Below are positions 1-7,673 of a stretch of 64,000 nucleotides of DNA, one piece after another. Source of the stretch: Streptococcus urinalis 2285-97. Its GTDB lineage: Bacteria; Bacillota; Bacilli; Lactobacillales; Streptococcaceae. Every line of letters starts with the position of its first letter. Position 1 is the first letter of the stretch. The notes under the pieces were generated by a model, which worked only from the letters and a program-made list of their open reading frames with translations, was not told where the DNA came from and did not search any database. The DNA is taken from the NCBI RefSeq assembly GCF_000188055.2, contig NZ_AEUZ02000001.1, forward strand, positions 1,874,001 to 1,938,000. The letters are read 5' to 3'. Both the position numbers and the translations under genes were made by a program.

Positions 1-608
1 ACCGTACTAGCATCAACGAATTTTGCTTCACCTTTAATTAAATCAAAATTATATTCATCAATTAAATCCATATATTTTTGATTCCGAAGTTCGCTCACCA
101 ATTTATCCTTTTGCGTGATTAAACTAGCTAAATCCACTTCTCCAGCGGATGTTTGTAAACCTATAAACGGATTGTCTTTTGATAAATGATTGATTTTCCC
201 TGCCCTAAGAAGAGTTTTTGACGGAACACAGCCAATATTCACACAGGTTCCCCCAACCGTTCCACGCTCAATCATTCCAACTTTTGCACCGTATTCTATA
301 GCTTTAATTGCCGAAGAAAAGGCAGCAGCACCAGAACCAATAATAAGAAGGTCATAATTGTCTTCATTAATTAACGCCACGTTTTCTAGTGATGATACTT
401 CTTCAATTTCTCCGGCTTGGTAATTTGCTTCATCAATCGCCTTTATTGCACTTTCAACCTCAATATCATCGGGCAGTTCAAATACTGCTTCACCACGACG
501 ATAACTAGACTCAATATTTTTAGCACCTATCTTTTCAAGTGCTGATTCTACGTGTTTTTCACAACCCGTACAAGTCATTCCTGAAATGTTTACCTTAAAT
601 TTATTCAT
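1..608 (-). CDS. merA: Mercury(II) reductase, N-terminal part (runs off the left edge)
   Basis: The enzyme reduces Hg(II) to volatile Hg(0) with NADPH in the cytoplasm. I translated the minus strand from the ATG at 606-608. An HMA metal-binding domain comes first, with the motif [10 protein letters not shown] near residues 8-17. Around residues 95-110 is an FAD-binding Rossmann segment ([13 protein letters not shown]), and then the redox disulfide motif [13 protein letters not shown] of the pyridine nucleotide disulfide reductases. The HMA-plus-flavoprotein order is typical of MerA. About 202 codons are visible and the rest lies outside the window, so integrity cannot be judged. The gene follows merR by 28 bp on the same strand and is presumably co-transcribed from the MerR-type promoter at 1049-1080. 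Confidence 0.93.
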   Translation of the reverse strand, partial: MNKFKVNISGMTCTGCEKHVESALEKIGAKNIESSYRRGEAVFELPDDIEVESAIKAIDEANYQAGEIEEVSSLENVALINEDNYDLLIIGSGAAAFSSAIKAIEYGAKVGMIERGTVGGTCVNIGCVPSKTLLRAGKINHLSKDNPFIGLQTSAGEVDLASLITQKDKLVSELRNQKYMDLIDEYNFDLIKGEAKFVDAST

Positions 609-636
609 AAAAAAGCTCCTTTCGTTAATTAATCTC

Positions 637-1029
637 TCATGTTAATGTTTCTATTATTGGACACGAATGTAATTTCTTTTCATCTGGACATCGTTGTTTT
701 AAGTCGTCTAACATAGTTTCAATTCGTTTTAAATCCTCTATTTGTTTTTGCACTTCCTTTTGTTTTTTAGAAACAAATTCGAACATATCTTGACAACGAA
801 CTTCATCTTTATCTACAACACCAAGTAATTTATAAATCTCGCTTAAAGAGAAACCAAGTTCCTGTATTCGTTTAATAAACCCAACACGCTTAACGTCATC
901 ATATGAATATATCCGATAACCAGCTTCCGTTCGGTGAGGTTCTTGTAATAAATTTTTTCGCTCGTAATATCTGATCGTTTCTTTATTAACTCCACATTTA
1001 TCTGCAAACTCACTAATGCGATAAATCAT
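637..1029 (-). CDS. merR: MerR-family mercury-responsive regulator
   Basis: This is a 130-residue MerR regulator, the usual size. An N-terminal winged HTH (residues 1-70, with the typical [12 protein letters not shown]) is followed by a dimerisation helix. Three cysteines sit where Hg(II)-sensing MerR proteins have them: Cys79 (RCQDMF), Cys114 (RCPDEKK) and Cys123 (HSCPII). The divalent Hg(II) site of MerR uses exactly three such cysteines, so mercury rather than another metal is the likely signal. It is the first gene of a merR-merA unit and should both repress and activate the promoter at 1049-1080. Confidence 0.93.
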   Translation of the reverse strand: MIYRISEFADKCGVNKETIRYYERKNLLQEPHRTEAGYRIYSYDDVKRVGFIKRIQELGFSLSEIYKLLGVVDKDEVRCQDMFEFVSKKQKEVQKQIEDLKRIETMLDDLKQRCPDEKKLHSCPIIETLT

Positions 1030-1048
1030 CTTATTTCACCCCCTGAAT

Positions 1049-1080
1049 ATTATAAACCATGTACTATAGTACACGGTCAA
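1049..1080 (-). promoter_or_regulatory. mer promoter with MerR operator in an overlong spacer
   Basis: On the minus strand a -35 TTGACC (1075-1080) and a -10 TATAAT (1049-1054) are separated by 20 bp. The spacer is filled by an inverted repeat at 1056-1077 (ACCGTGTAC-TATA-GTACATGGT, one mismatch). A 19-20 bp spacer with a dyad operator is the hallmark of MerR-activated promoters, where the activator untwists DNA to align the two boxes. It drives merR and merA. Confidence 0.85.
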
Positions 1081-1646
1081 GTAAATTGGACTATTTTATT
1101 TTTTTCCCAAAGTATCACTCGTATGTGATTGATACTTTTATATAATACTATTGATTATCCTAACATCCCACCAGAAAATCCGATTTAAACACCAGTTGTT
1201 TTTAAACTATTAAGAAAGTAATTCCACTATATATTCCGAAGACCCTTTAAATTTAAGTTAATCTAAATATTTCTGAACTTTCATGCTAATCAATTAAATT
1301 TCATACGTGTTTCTTATTTAATCTTACCTCAACAAAATAAATTTTATTAAAATATATAAAAAGCAGACTATGTTATATTTTCCATATTTAAAGTGTTAAA
1401 AGCCCAACAGTATAAATGTCGATTCTTCTAAAAATATAAGTAGTTGTTATCTTTTGATTTCATTATACCTTTACTATTCTATTTAAATTTGTTCGGTTTC
1501 AGTCACACCATAAAATTAACTTTTTAAATAAGATTTTATTTCGGTATCAACATAAACACTTTATAGCGATCTGAAAAAAGAGTAAGATTCTGATTCCCTT
1601 AAACTTTTATTCCTGATAAGAGAATTCTTTATTTTTAAAATTAAAC
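1081..1646. other. Gene-free AT-rich interval between merR and mntH
   Basis: No coding sequence is recognised here on either strand. The only structure seen is a hairpin at 1109-1138 (9-bp arms AAAGTATCA / TGATACTTT, followed by a short T run), which could be a terminator. The rest is AT-rich with no recognisable family. Confidence 0.5.
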
Positions 1647-1647
1647 A

Positions 1648-1704
1648 TTGAAAAATTTTTATCATTGTACTAAAATTAGGTGTGGTTAATATATTATTTA
1701 ACCA
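1648..1704 (+). promoter_or_regulatory. mntH promoter with downstream inverted-repeat operator
   Basis: TTGAAA (1648-1653) and TAAAAT (1671-1676) are spaced by 17 bp and face the Nramp gene. Directly at the expected transcription start lies a perfect 7-bp-arm inverted repeat, TGGTTAA (1683-1689) and TTAACCA (1698-1704). A repressor bound there would block transcription. For a manganese transporter the obvious candidate is a DtxR/MntR-type metalloregulator such as MtsR/SloR, but the protein itself is not encoded in the window, so this is inference. Confidence 0.55.
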
Positions 1705-1734
1705 TACTATTTCAATGGAAAGGTTTATAGTTCA

Positions 1735-3303
1735 ATGAATCTACAAAAAAATGATAAAACAAATAGTTTTATCCATTATGCAAACGGTCCTTCCCTAGAA
1801 GAAATAAATGGGACAATTGAAGTTCCTAAAGATTTGAGCTTTTTTAAAACTTTACTAGCTTATTCTGGACCGGGTGCACTTGTTGCTGTTGGTTATATGG
1901 ATCCTGGAAATTGGTCCACTTCCATAACTGGCGGTCAAAATTTTCAATATTTACTAATTTCAATTATCTTAATGTCTAGTTTAATTGCTATGCTACTTCA
2001 ATACATGTCAGCTAAGCTAGGTATTGTTACTCAGATGGATCTTGCTCAAGCTATCCGAGCAAGGACCAGTAAACAGTTGGGAATTGTCTTATGGATTCTC
2101 ACTGAGCTTGCTATAATGGCAACAGATATTGCTGAAGTTATTGGTGGGGCTATTGCACTTTATTTACTGTTTCATATTCCACTTGCGATTGCTGTTTTCA
2201 TTACAGTATTTGATGTATTACTCTTATTATTGTTGACAAAAATAGGAGTTCGAAAAATTGAAGCTCTAGTAGTTGCTTTAATATTGGTTATTTTCTTAGT
2301 TTTTGCATATCAAGTGGCTCTTTCTCATCCTATATGGACGGATATTTTTAAAGGTTTAGTACCTACATCTGAAGCTTTCTCAACCTCTCATACAGTAAAT
2401 GGACAAACACCACTTTCAGGTGCCTTAGGCATTATTGGGGCAACTGTTATGCCACATAATCTTTATCTACATTCTTCAGTTGTTCAAAGTCGAAAACTAG
2501 ATCATAATAACAAAAAAGATATCGCTAGAGCAATTAGGTTTTCAACTTTTGATTCAAATATTCAATTAACAGTAGCCTTTTTTGTTAATTCACTATTACT
2601 CATTATGGGCGTTGCTGTTTTCAAAACAGGAAGTGTTACTGATCCATCATTCTTTGGTCTATTTAAAGCACTATCTAATTCTACTATTATGAGTAATTCT
2701 ATTTTAGCTCATATAGCAAGTTCAGGTATTTTATCACTTTTATTTGCAATAGCTTTATTAGCATCTGGACAGAATTCAACTATTACTGGAACATTAACAG
2801 GTCAAATTATTATGGAAGGATTTATTCATATGAAAGTTCCAATTTGGTTCCGTCGTATCATTACTCGCCTAATTTCTGTTATTCCTGTAATGATTTGTGT
2901 CTTAGTAACTAGTGGTAGAAGTACTGTTGAAGAACATATAGCTATTAATAACTTAATGAATAACTCTCAAGTCTTCTTAGCATTTGCATTACCATTCTCA
3001 ATGTTACCTCTACTAATATTTACTAATAGTAAAGTTGAAATGGATGATGATTTTAAAAATACTTGGATAATTAAGATTCTTGGTTGGCTTTCAGTTATAG
3101 GATTAATTTATCTCAATATGAAGGGATTGCCAAATCAAATTGAAGGTTTTTGGGGAGATAACCCAACTCATCAACAAATTATTCTTGCGCATCAAATAGC
3201 TCATATCATCATTATTAGTGTAATACTAACTTTAATATGGACTATTGTTGAATTGTATAAAGGAAATAAAAAATACAGTACGATGCAACAAAGTGCAACT
3301 TAA
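1735..3303 (+). CDS. mntH: Nramp-family Mn(II)/Fe(II) proton symporter
   Basis: A 522-residue integral membrane protein with 11-12 hydrophobic segments, normal for bacterial Nramp transporters. The metal-binding motif DPGN (residues 56-59, in GYMDPGNWST) of TM1 and the MPHN motif of TM6 (residues 239-242) are both intact. These are the ligands for divalent manganese or iron. GGAAAGG at 1717-1723 is the ribosome binding site. It is monocistronic, with its own promoter/operator upstream and a terminator hairpin at 3335-3363. Manganese import is the likely role. Iron or cadmium transport cannot be excluded from sequence. Confidence 0.93.
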   Translation: MNLQKNDKTNSFIHYANGPSLEEINGTIEVPKDLSFFKTLLAYSGPGALVAVGYMDPGNWSTSITGGQNFQYLLISIILMSSLIAMLLQYMSAKLGIVTQMDLAQAIRARTSKQLGIVLWILTELAIMATDIAEVIGGAIALYLLFHIPLAIAVFITVFDVLLLLLLTKIGVRKIEALVVALILVIFLVFAYQVALSHPIWTDIFKGLVPTSEAFSTSHTVNGQTPLSGALGIIGATVMPHNLYLHSSVVQSRKLDHNNKKDIARAIRFSTFDSNIQLTVAFFVNSLLLIMGVAVFKTGSVTDPSFFGLFKALSNSTIMSNSILAHIASSGILSLLFAIALLASGQNSTITGTLTGQIIMEGFIHMKVPIWFRRIITRLISVIPVMICVLVTSGRSTVEEHIAINNLMNNSQVFLAFALPFSMLPLLIFTNSKVEMDDDFKNTWIIKILGWLSVIGLIYLNMKGLPNQIEGFWGDNPTHQQIILAHQIAHIIIISVILTLIWTIVELYKGNKKYSTMQQSAT

Positions 3304-3334
3304 TTTAGTAAACTAGGTAGCCTCAAGTAAAGAT

Positions 3335-3363
3335 AAAAGTAGTAGAATAATTCTACTACTTTT
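3335..3363 (+). terminator. Rho-independent terminator after mntH
   Basis: A perfect hairpin of 14-bp arms (AAAAGTAGTAGAAT / ATTCTACTACTTTT) sits 32 bp after the mntH stop, with a short T run at its end. Confidence 0.8.
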
Positions 3364-3738
3364 ATTGATATTATTTTTTAAGAAGTCAATTATAACATTG
3401 AAAAGAACTCAACATAAGGAGTTGCTATCTATTTTGATAATATTATTGATATGTATAAAAAATCTTGTTGTAACCTAAAATATTTAGAGATCATTAGATA
3501 CAGCCTTAGTGGCTGGTGCTAACTGGACTCAGAATTTATTCTTAGAGATAAAAATGTATGTACATATTCCCATATTCTAGATAACTTATACTAAAAAATT
3601 TTTATTCTAGAATATAAAAATTACTTTAATCTTTTTTAAAACCCAAAATGACAAATCCCTTGATTTTACTAGATATTTTTATTTAGAAATTAAATTTAAA
3701 TTACTTTAATTACTAATAGGGACATCTAACTCAACAAA
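3364..3738. other. Gene-free interval downstream of mntH
   Basis: No convincing gene is seen. Short open stretches without a start or ribosome binding site occur around 3420-3590, but no family is recognised in their translations. The last part (3650-3730) resembles, at low level, the DNA at 7440-7530, which precedes the second copy of the 42-bp repeat. Confidence 0.4.
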
Positions 3739-3780
3739 AAAAGCCCTAGGGATGGGGCTTTTAGTGTTCCTTGAAGTGGA
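3739..3780. repeat. 42-bp repeat copy A (hairpin plus conserved flank)
   Basis: This segment matches 7612-7653 at 35 of 42 positions in the same orientation. The first 26 bp form a hairpin (AAAGCCC ... GGGCTTTT) that would terminate the epipeptide operon, whose last gene stops at 3871. The conserved flank TTGAAGTGGA is not needed for a terminator, so the two copies probably share ancestry, for example as old attachment or recombination sites. Confidence 0.6.
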
Positions 3781-3870
3781 TTCGTTGCGATTTTAAATGA
3801 AATTTTTGATAACCTCAAATTCCTCTTTTTAATGCAAAGTTATTTATAAAGGCTAGCTTATCATAGGAGG

Positions 3871-4593
3871 TTACATTCCATTTAATAACCATCTTCTATT
3901 TGATAAGCACACTATCAAAAAACTAATTACACTAAGGCATATCATATAAGGAACAATTATAAAAAAGTCGGTTAAATCAATAGTCATCGGATGTGAGAAA
4001 AGTTTCCCTATTATTTTATAGAGAGAATTTGAAGCATCAAAAATAGCAGATACTTTAAAAATTCCTCCAATTGCCACTAAAATAATGGATGTAATCCAAT
4101 AAAAAATAGTAACTCCAATAGAAACTAGCATATTAGAAAACAGGATACTAATAGTTGAGACGACTAGTAGATACTGTAGAACAACGAGTGAAAATAAGAT
4201 TGTAGTTGTTAAAAAATAAAATAGTGAATATCCCCAAAGCAATGAAGCTAATATATTGCAAACTATTATAGCAATAAAAAATTCTGAAAATAATACTAAC
4301 AGTTTAGTATAAAAGTATTTAGTTAGATGATACCCTGAAAAATAGTGATATAAAATACATTTGTCAGAGTAATCTTTATTAAAGAAATATACAATGACAA
4401 AGCCGAATATTAAAAATCCAAATTGGGTAAATACTGTGTAGGTACTAAAGTAAAATTCTCCCAAAGTTAAATGTCTTATTTTATCTATCCCTACTGGTAA
4501 AATATATCCTAATACATAGGTCAAAGCTACAGTAGATATAATATAAAATAATGTTCTACCTCTTATAGACTTTCTAAACTCCAATCCTAACAT
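3871..4593 (-). CDS. epeB: ABC transporter permease of the epipeptide locus (YydJ/EpeB-like)
   Basis: A 240-residue hydrophobic protein with about six membrane segments and no other domain, as in YydJ. With the ATPase encoded 3 bp upstream it should form an ABC transporter in the cytoplasmic membrane. In Bacillus subtilis the YydIJ transporter belongs to the epipeptide locus and is linked to handling of, or protection from, the peptide. Assignment here rests mainly on the conserved neighbourhood: radical SAM enzyme, M50-like protease, YydF-type precursor and ATPase. AGGAG precedes the ATG. It is the last gene of the operon, and the hairpin in 3739-3780 lies downstream. Confidence 0.8.
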   Translation of the reverse strand: MLGLEFRKSIRGRTLFYIISTVALTYVLGYILPVGIDKIRHLTLGEFYFSTYTVFTQFGFLIFGFVIVYFFNKDYSDKCILYHYFSGYHLTKYFYTKLLVLFSEFFIAIIVCNILASLLWGYSLFYFLTTTILFSLVVLQYLLVVSTISILFSNMLVSIGVTIFYWITSIILVAIGGIFKVSAIFDASNSLYKIIGKLFSHPMTIDLTDFFIIVPYMICLSVISFLIVCLSNRRWLLNGM

Positions 4594-4596
4594 TTT

Positions 4597-5214
4597 TTAT
4601 TCTCCTAAATACCAACTAATAGCATCATCTAATGTGTCTACTTTACAAATTTTTTGATTATCAATTAGAAAATAGTTTCCCTTTAAAGACCTGATATTAT
4701 TGATATCATGTGAAATATTAATAATAATTTTTTCGGGATAATACTGAATATAGTTTTGCAAAAATACGTTTATCTCATCAACAGACTTTTTATCTAAAGC
4801 ATTAGTAATTTCATCAAGTATAATAATATGCTTGTCTAAAGACAACAAAACTAATAATTTCACCTTTTGTTTCTGCCCATCACTTAATTGCTTTAACTTA
4901 ACCGTTTTACTTATTTGATTAATATTCAATAACTGATAAATTTCTTTAGAAAGCTTCCACGGAATTGTCCTTTCTAAATCGTTAATGGTAACATCACTAG
5001 GAAGATTAGAATAACTCGAAATAATCAGCGTGTCTTCATAAATATCATTTGAAAAATAATTCCCTCTATTTATGATAAAATCTTTAGCTAGTTGAGATTT
5101 ACCTGATCCATTCCTACCTAAAAGATGATTTATTTCCCCTTCTTCAAAGTCTAAGTTAGTATTCTCTAAAAGTATTCTATTTCCTATTTTTAAGGTGTAA
5201 TTATTAATAAACAT
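4597..5214 (-). CDS. epeA: ABC transporter ATP-binding protein of the epipeptide locus (YydI/EpeA-like)
   Basis: A 205-residue single nucleotide-binding domain. It has Walker A GRNGSGKS (about residues 34-41), an ABC signature LSDGQKQK (about 109-116) and Walker B IIILDEITNALD (about 129-140), followed by the H-loop NISHD. It is compact for an ABC ATPase, as YydI is. It pairs with the permease encoded 3 bp downstream and is translated from an ATG preceded by GGAG, 57 bp after the precursor peptide gene. Its role is to energise the EpeB-like permease, most likely for self-protection or peptide handling (inference from the B. subtilis locus). Confidence 0.83.
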   Translation of the reverse strand: MFINNYTLKIGNRILLENTNLDFEEGEINHLLGRNGSGKSQLAKDFIINRGNYFSNDIYEDTLIISSYSNLPSDVTINDLERTIPWKLSKEIYQLLNINQISKTVKLKQLSDGQKQKVKLLVLLSLDKHIIILDEITNALDKKSVDEINVFLQNYIQYYPEKIIINISHDINNIRSLKGNYFLIDNQKICKVDTLDDAISWYLGE

Positions 5215-5271
5215 AGCTACTCCAATTTACTTATTTCAGACAGCAACCTATCCATAAAGATTAAACTCTAA

Positions 5272-5430
5272 TTAATGGGCTGAACCAGCAACCCATCTAT
5301 TTTTTGAACTTCTTACAAAATACCATAAATCGTTTACATTGTCTAATTCGTTTTTCTTAGTTAGAACTTTTGCAAAGCTCATATCATTTAGAATTGGTTT
5401 TACTTCTCTCTGAATATTTTTTTGTTTCAT
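5272..5430 (-). CDS. epeX: Epipeptide precursor (YydF/EpeX family RiPP)
   Basis: A 52-residue peptide read directly from the minus strand between the protease and ATPase genes. A strong AGGAGGA ribosome binding site lies 6-7 bases before the ATG at 5428-5430. The leader is charged (MKQKNIQREV...). The last 17 residues are WYFVRSSKNRWVAGSAH, preceded by NDL. From memory, B. subtilis YydF ends in WYFVKSKENRWILGSGH, also after NDL. The two share 11 of 17 residues, and Val39 and Val47 here align with the two epimerised residues (Val36 and Ile44). The radical SAM enzyme should convert both to D-residues and the M50-like protease should release the core. The likely role is a membrane-active exported peptide. 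Confidence 0.9.
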   Translation of the reverse strand: MKQKNIQREVKPILNDMSFAKVLTKKNELDNVNDLWYFVRSSKNRWVAGSAH

Positions 5431-5489
5431 AATTATTTCCTCCTTAAATTATGTGGACAGGTCACTCTCTGAAATAAGTAGAATTATAG

Positions 5490-6239
5490 TTAAATATTAA
5501 ATATAAACCAAACTGTGTATAGAATAACAAAAATAATATTACAAAGTTTAATTACTTTAACTAGCATTGAATTCTCATTAAACGACTTAGCTTCTAGAAC
5601 ACCTCTGGTTGCAATTATTACTTTATAACCATCTGAATTCATTAAAGGGATAGAATTATAAAGAATGTCTATTGCCATATATTTTGCTAAATAAATTAAA
5701 ATTGTACATTTTAAACATACTCCCAGAGTAAACATGATATTATTCAAAATTAAACTAAAAAATATTCCACCTAAATGAACAACTATCTTCTCCTTTTTAC
5801 TTAACATATATGTATCATTCATTCTTACATAAAACGAAGGAAAAATATAATTTAATTTAAAACCAATTTTATCTACACGTCTACCAAAATACTTAAAAAA
5901 AGTTATATGACCTAATTCATGAAAATAAATAAAGAAGGGAAAGTAAATCAGAAGATATTTAATAAAGTCATCTCTCGTTATACCTACTACCTCTTCATGG
6001 GAATAAAACAGTATTAACACATTTACTATTTCCAAAGCTATTATTGAACATACGAAAAAAATATAATTAAAATTTGAAATTTTTTCTTCCCTATCTTTGA
6101 AAATAACACCCATACTTAGTACATCAGAATAGTCCAATTTATAATATTTTTTTCTAACTTTATCCTTAATTATATATAAATCATCTTCACCAAATATCTC
6201 ATAATTTTGATACTCCGATGTTTTCAAATTCTTTGACAT
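5490..6239 (-). CDS. epeP: M50-type membrane metalloprotease of the epipeptide locus (YydH/EpeP-like)
   Basis: A 249-residue protein with a soluble N-terminus of about 55 residues and four to six membrane helices. The zinc-protease motif HELGH is at residues 107-111, inside a hydrophobic helix. A later SDG motif (NSDGYK) resembles the third-ligand region of site-2 proteases. In the B. subtilis system YydH is the protease thought to cut the modified precursor. The start lies inside the radical SAM gene (41-bp overlap) and has its own AAGGAG, which indicates translational coupling. It is followed by the precursor gene after 59 bp. Confidence 0.85.
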   Translation of the reverse strand: MSKNLKTSEYQNYEIFGEDDLYIIKDKVRKKYYKLDYSDVLSMGVIFKDREEKISNFNYIFFVCSIIALEIVNVLILFYSHEEVVGITRDDFIKYLLIYFPFFIYFHELGHITFFKYFGRRVDKIGFKLNYIFPSFYVRMNDTYMLSKKEKIVVHLGGIFFSLILNNIMFTLGVCLKCTILIYLAKYMAIDILYNSIPLMNSDGYKVIIATRGVLEAKSFNENSMLVKVIKLCNIIFVILYTVWFIFNI

Positions 6240-7146
6240 AATACTCCTTTATATCATCTGTAATACTCTTTATTTTATTCATATCGGAAAAAATAAATTT
6301 ACAGACCTCACAACTTGATACAAATTTCTTACCAGTCAAATCTAATTTCATTTTGTCTATAAACCAAGTAAACCCTTCTCGTTTTAATATATACAACAAC
6401 ATATTAGAGTAAAATTTATCCTCTAATTCTGATATATCAGCATCACCAATACTTCCAATTCTCAAATTCGTCTCAAAAACTGATGGAGAGCAACAAGGAT
6501 AAACATAACCATCATGATGAATCACAAATTCCCAGCCCGTTGCAGGACATGTAAGTTCTAATTCATCTATCGTTTTTAAATACAAATCTTCCATATTTAG
6601 ATTTTTGGCTCTACCTACTGGAGATGCAGGAACAATCGTAATAGGAACACCAAATATTGACTCACCTAACTTATCTAATAAATCAACACCACGATTTTTC
6701 TTATCTACTACCATATTAAGTGCAACTTCAATATCAAACTTCTTTATATGTAAAAATAATCTTTTTATATTATCTACTGGGATATACTCTGAATGATAGT
6801 TGTCATAACTAACGGTTAAATAACGTAAACCGGCTGTTCTTAAAGAAGTTAGTAAACTCTTCGTATTTTTATCATTAGTTGCCCAGAAGCCATTTGTAAT
6901 TAACGTAACATCTTTACCTAAAATCGATAAGCGATGAATAGTTTCTAAGACTTTGCTCTTTCTTAATAGTGCTTCTCCGCCAGTCAAAGAAACTAGTTCA
7001 ACATCTTCATGAGTTTCCGCATAGCGTACTACTGCTTCAATTTCTTCATCCGTAAGACAATTGACAGAGTTAGGTAAGCAACTAAAACAACAATGATCGC
7101 ACTTTGCATTACACTTTTGGGAGAGATTAATTACTAAACTCTTCAT
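6199..7146 (-). CDS. epeE: Radical SAM peptide epimerase (YydG/EpeE-like)
   Basis: A 315-residue radical SAM enzyme. The [4Fe-4S] motif CxxxCxxC is at Cys12, Cys16 and Cys19 (KCNAKCDHC), and the SAM-binding LTGGEAL is near residue 55. C-terminal cysteines (YPCCSPS, and SSCEVCKF near residues 280-285) are suited to a second cluster. YydG abstracts a C-alpha hydrogen from Val and Ile in YydF and re-donates hydrogen from a cysteine, giving D-residues. The adjacent YydF-type precursor makes this the obvious substrate. It is the first gene of the operon, with GGAGG just before its ATG and a promoter at 7193-7221. Confidence 0.9.
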   Translation of the reverse strand: MKSLVINLSQKCNAKCDHCCFSCLPNSVNCLTDEEIEAVVRYAETHEDVELVSLTGGEALLRKSKVLETIHRLSILGKDVTLITNGFWATNDKNTKSLLTSLRTAGLRYLTVSYDNYHSEYIPVDNIKRLFLHIKKFDIEVALNMVVDKKNRGVDLLDKLGESIFGVPITIVPASPVGRAKNLNMEDLYLKTIDELELTCPATGWEFVIHHDGYVYPCCSPSVFETNLRIGSIGDADISELEDKFYSNMLLYILKREGFTWFIDKMKLDLTGKKFVSSCEVCKFIFSDMNKIKSITDDIKEYYVKEFENIGVSKL

Positions 7147-7192
7147 AATTCCTCCTACATATTAAATAAATTAAATCTGTTCAAACATTCGC

Positions 7193-7221
7193 ATTATACT
7201 CCTAATGTTTTTTTATTTCAA
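7193..7221 (-). promoter_or_regulatory. Promoter of the epipeptide operon
   Basis: On the minus strand TTGAAA (7216-7221) and TATAAT (7193-7198) are separated by exactly 17 bp, about 47 bp before the epimerase start codon. The near-consensus boxes suggest a fairly strong promoter. No operator dyad is evident within it. Confidence 0.75.
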
Positions 7222-7603
7222 TAGTCAAATTACTTTATATAACAACTAAAAATATATTTAAAAATAAATTTTTGGAGATTTTTTTAATTTTGAAAATCAA
7301 CAAAAATTAATGTATTCATCTTTTGTACAATATTCAAATACATTTGAGTACTCTAAAAAAGGCATATCTTGTATTTCTTCAATAACTTATTTTTGTTCTA
7401 GATTTGTTCTAGAAAATTTATCTTTCTTTATTAATTTTTATAAACAAAAAGTGATAAATTCCTTGATATTACTTGTTTTCTTTTTTTATACATTAACTTT
7501 AAATACATATAGTTACTTGTAGGGGGCATCATTTTACCCTTAGAAACATTGATATATCAACGTTTCTTTTATTTTTGGTCACCATTTGGTCACCAAAATG
7601 TTA
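7222..7603. other. Non-coding spacer with a possible integrase tail
   Basis: No intact gene is seen. On the minus strand between 7522 and 7600 an open stretch reads HFGDQMVTKNKRNVDIS and then stops. In style this resembles the C-terminal tails of streptococcal phage/ICE tyrosine integrases. A stop codon lies directly in front of it in the same frame, so at most it is a relic. Confidence 0.35.
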
Positions 7604-7653
7604 GACATGCTAAAAGCCCTAGAAATAGGGCTTTTAGCATGTCTTGAAGTGGA
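7604..7653 (-). repeat. 42-bp repeat copy B with a perfect 18-bp-stem hairpin
   Basis: Positions 7604-7643 form a perfect hairpin, 18-bp arms with a GAAA (plus-strand) loop, 30 bp after the stop of the ABC exporter gene. It probably serves as that gene's terminator. Positions 7612-7653 match copy A (3739-3780) at 35 of 42 bases in the same orientation, so the two copies flank the epipeptide operon. Confidence 0.65.
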
Positions 7654-7673
7654 ATTATCCATCAAAATATTAT

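Noticed and set aside
3486-3590. Gene relic downstream of mntH
   Set aside because: Short open stretches occur in two frames but have no start, ribosome binding site or recognisable family. Too weak to call.
7310-7522. 70-codon plus-strand frame between the epimerase and the ABC exporter
   Set aside because: No ribosome binding site, AT-rich translation, and it lies opposite the epipeptide operon. I also looked here for a second YydF-type precursor on the minus strand and found none.
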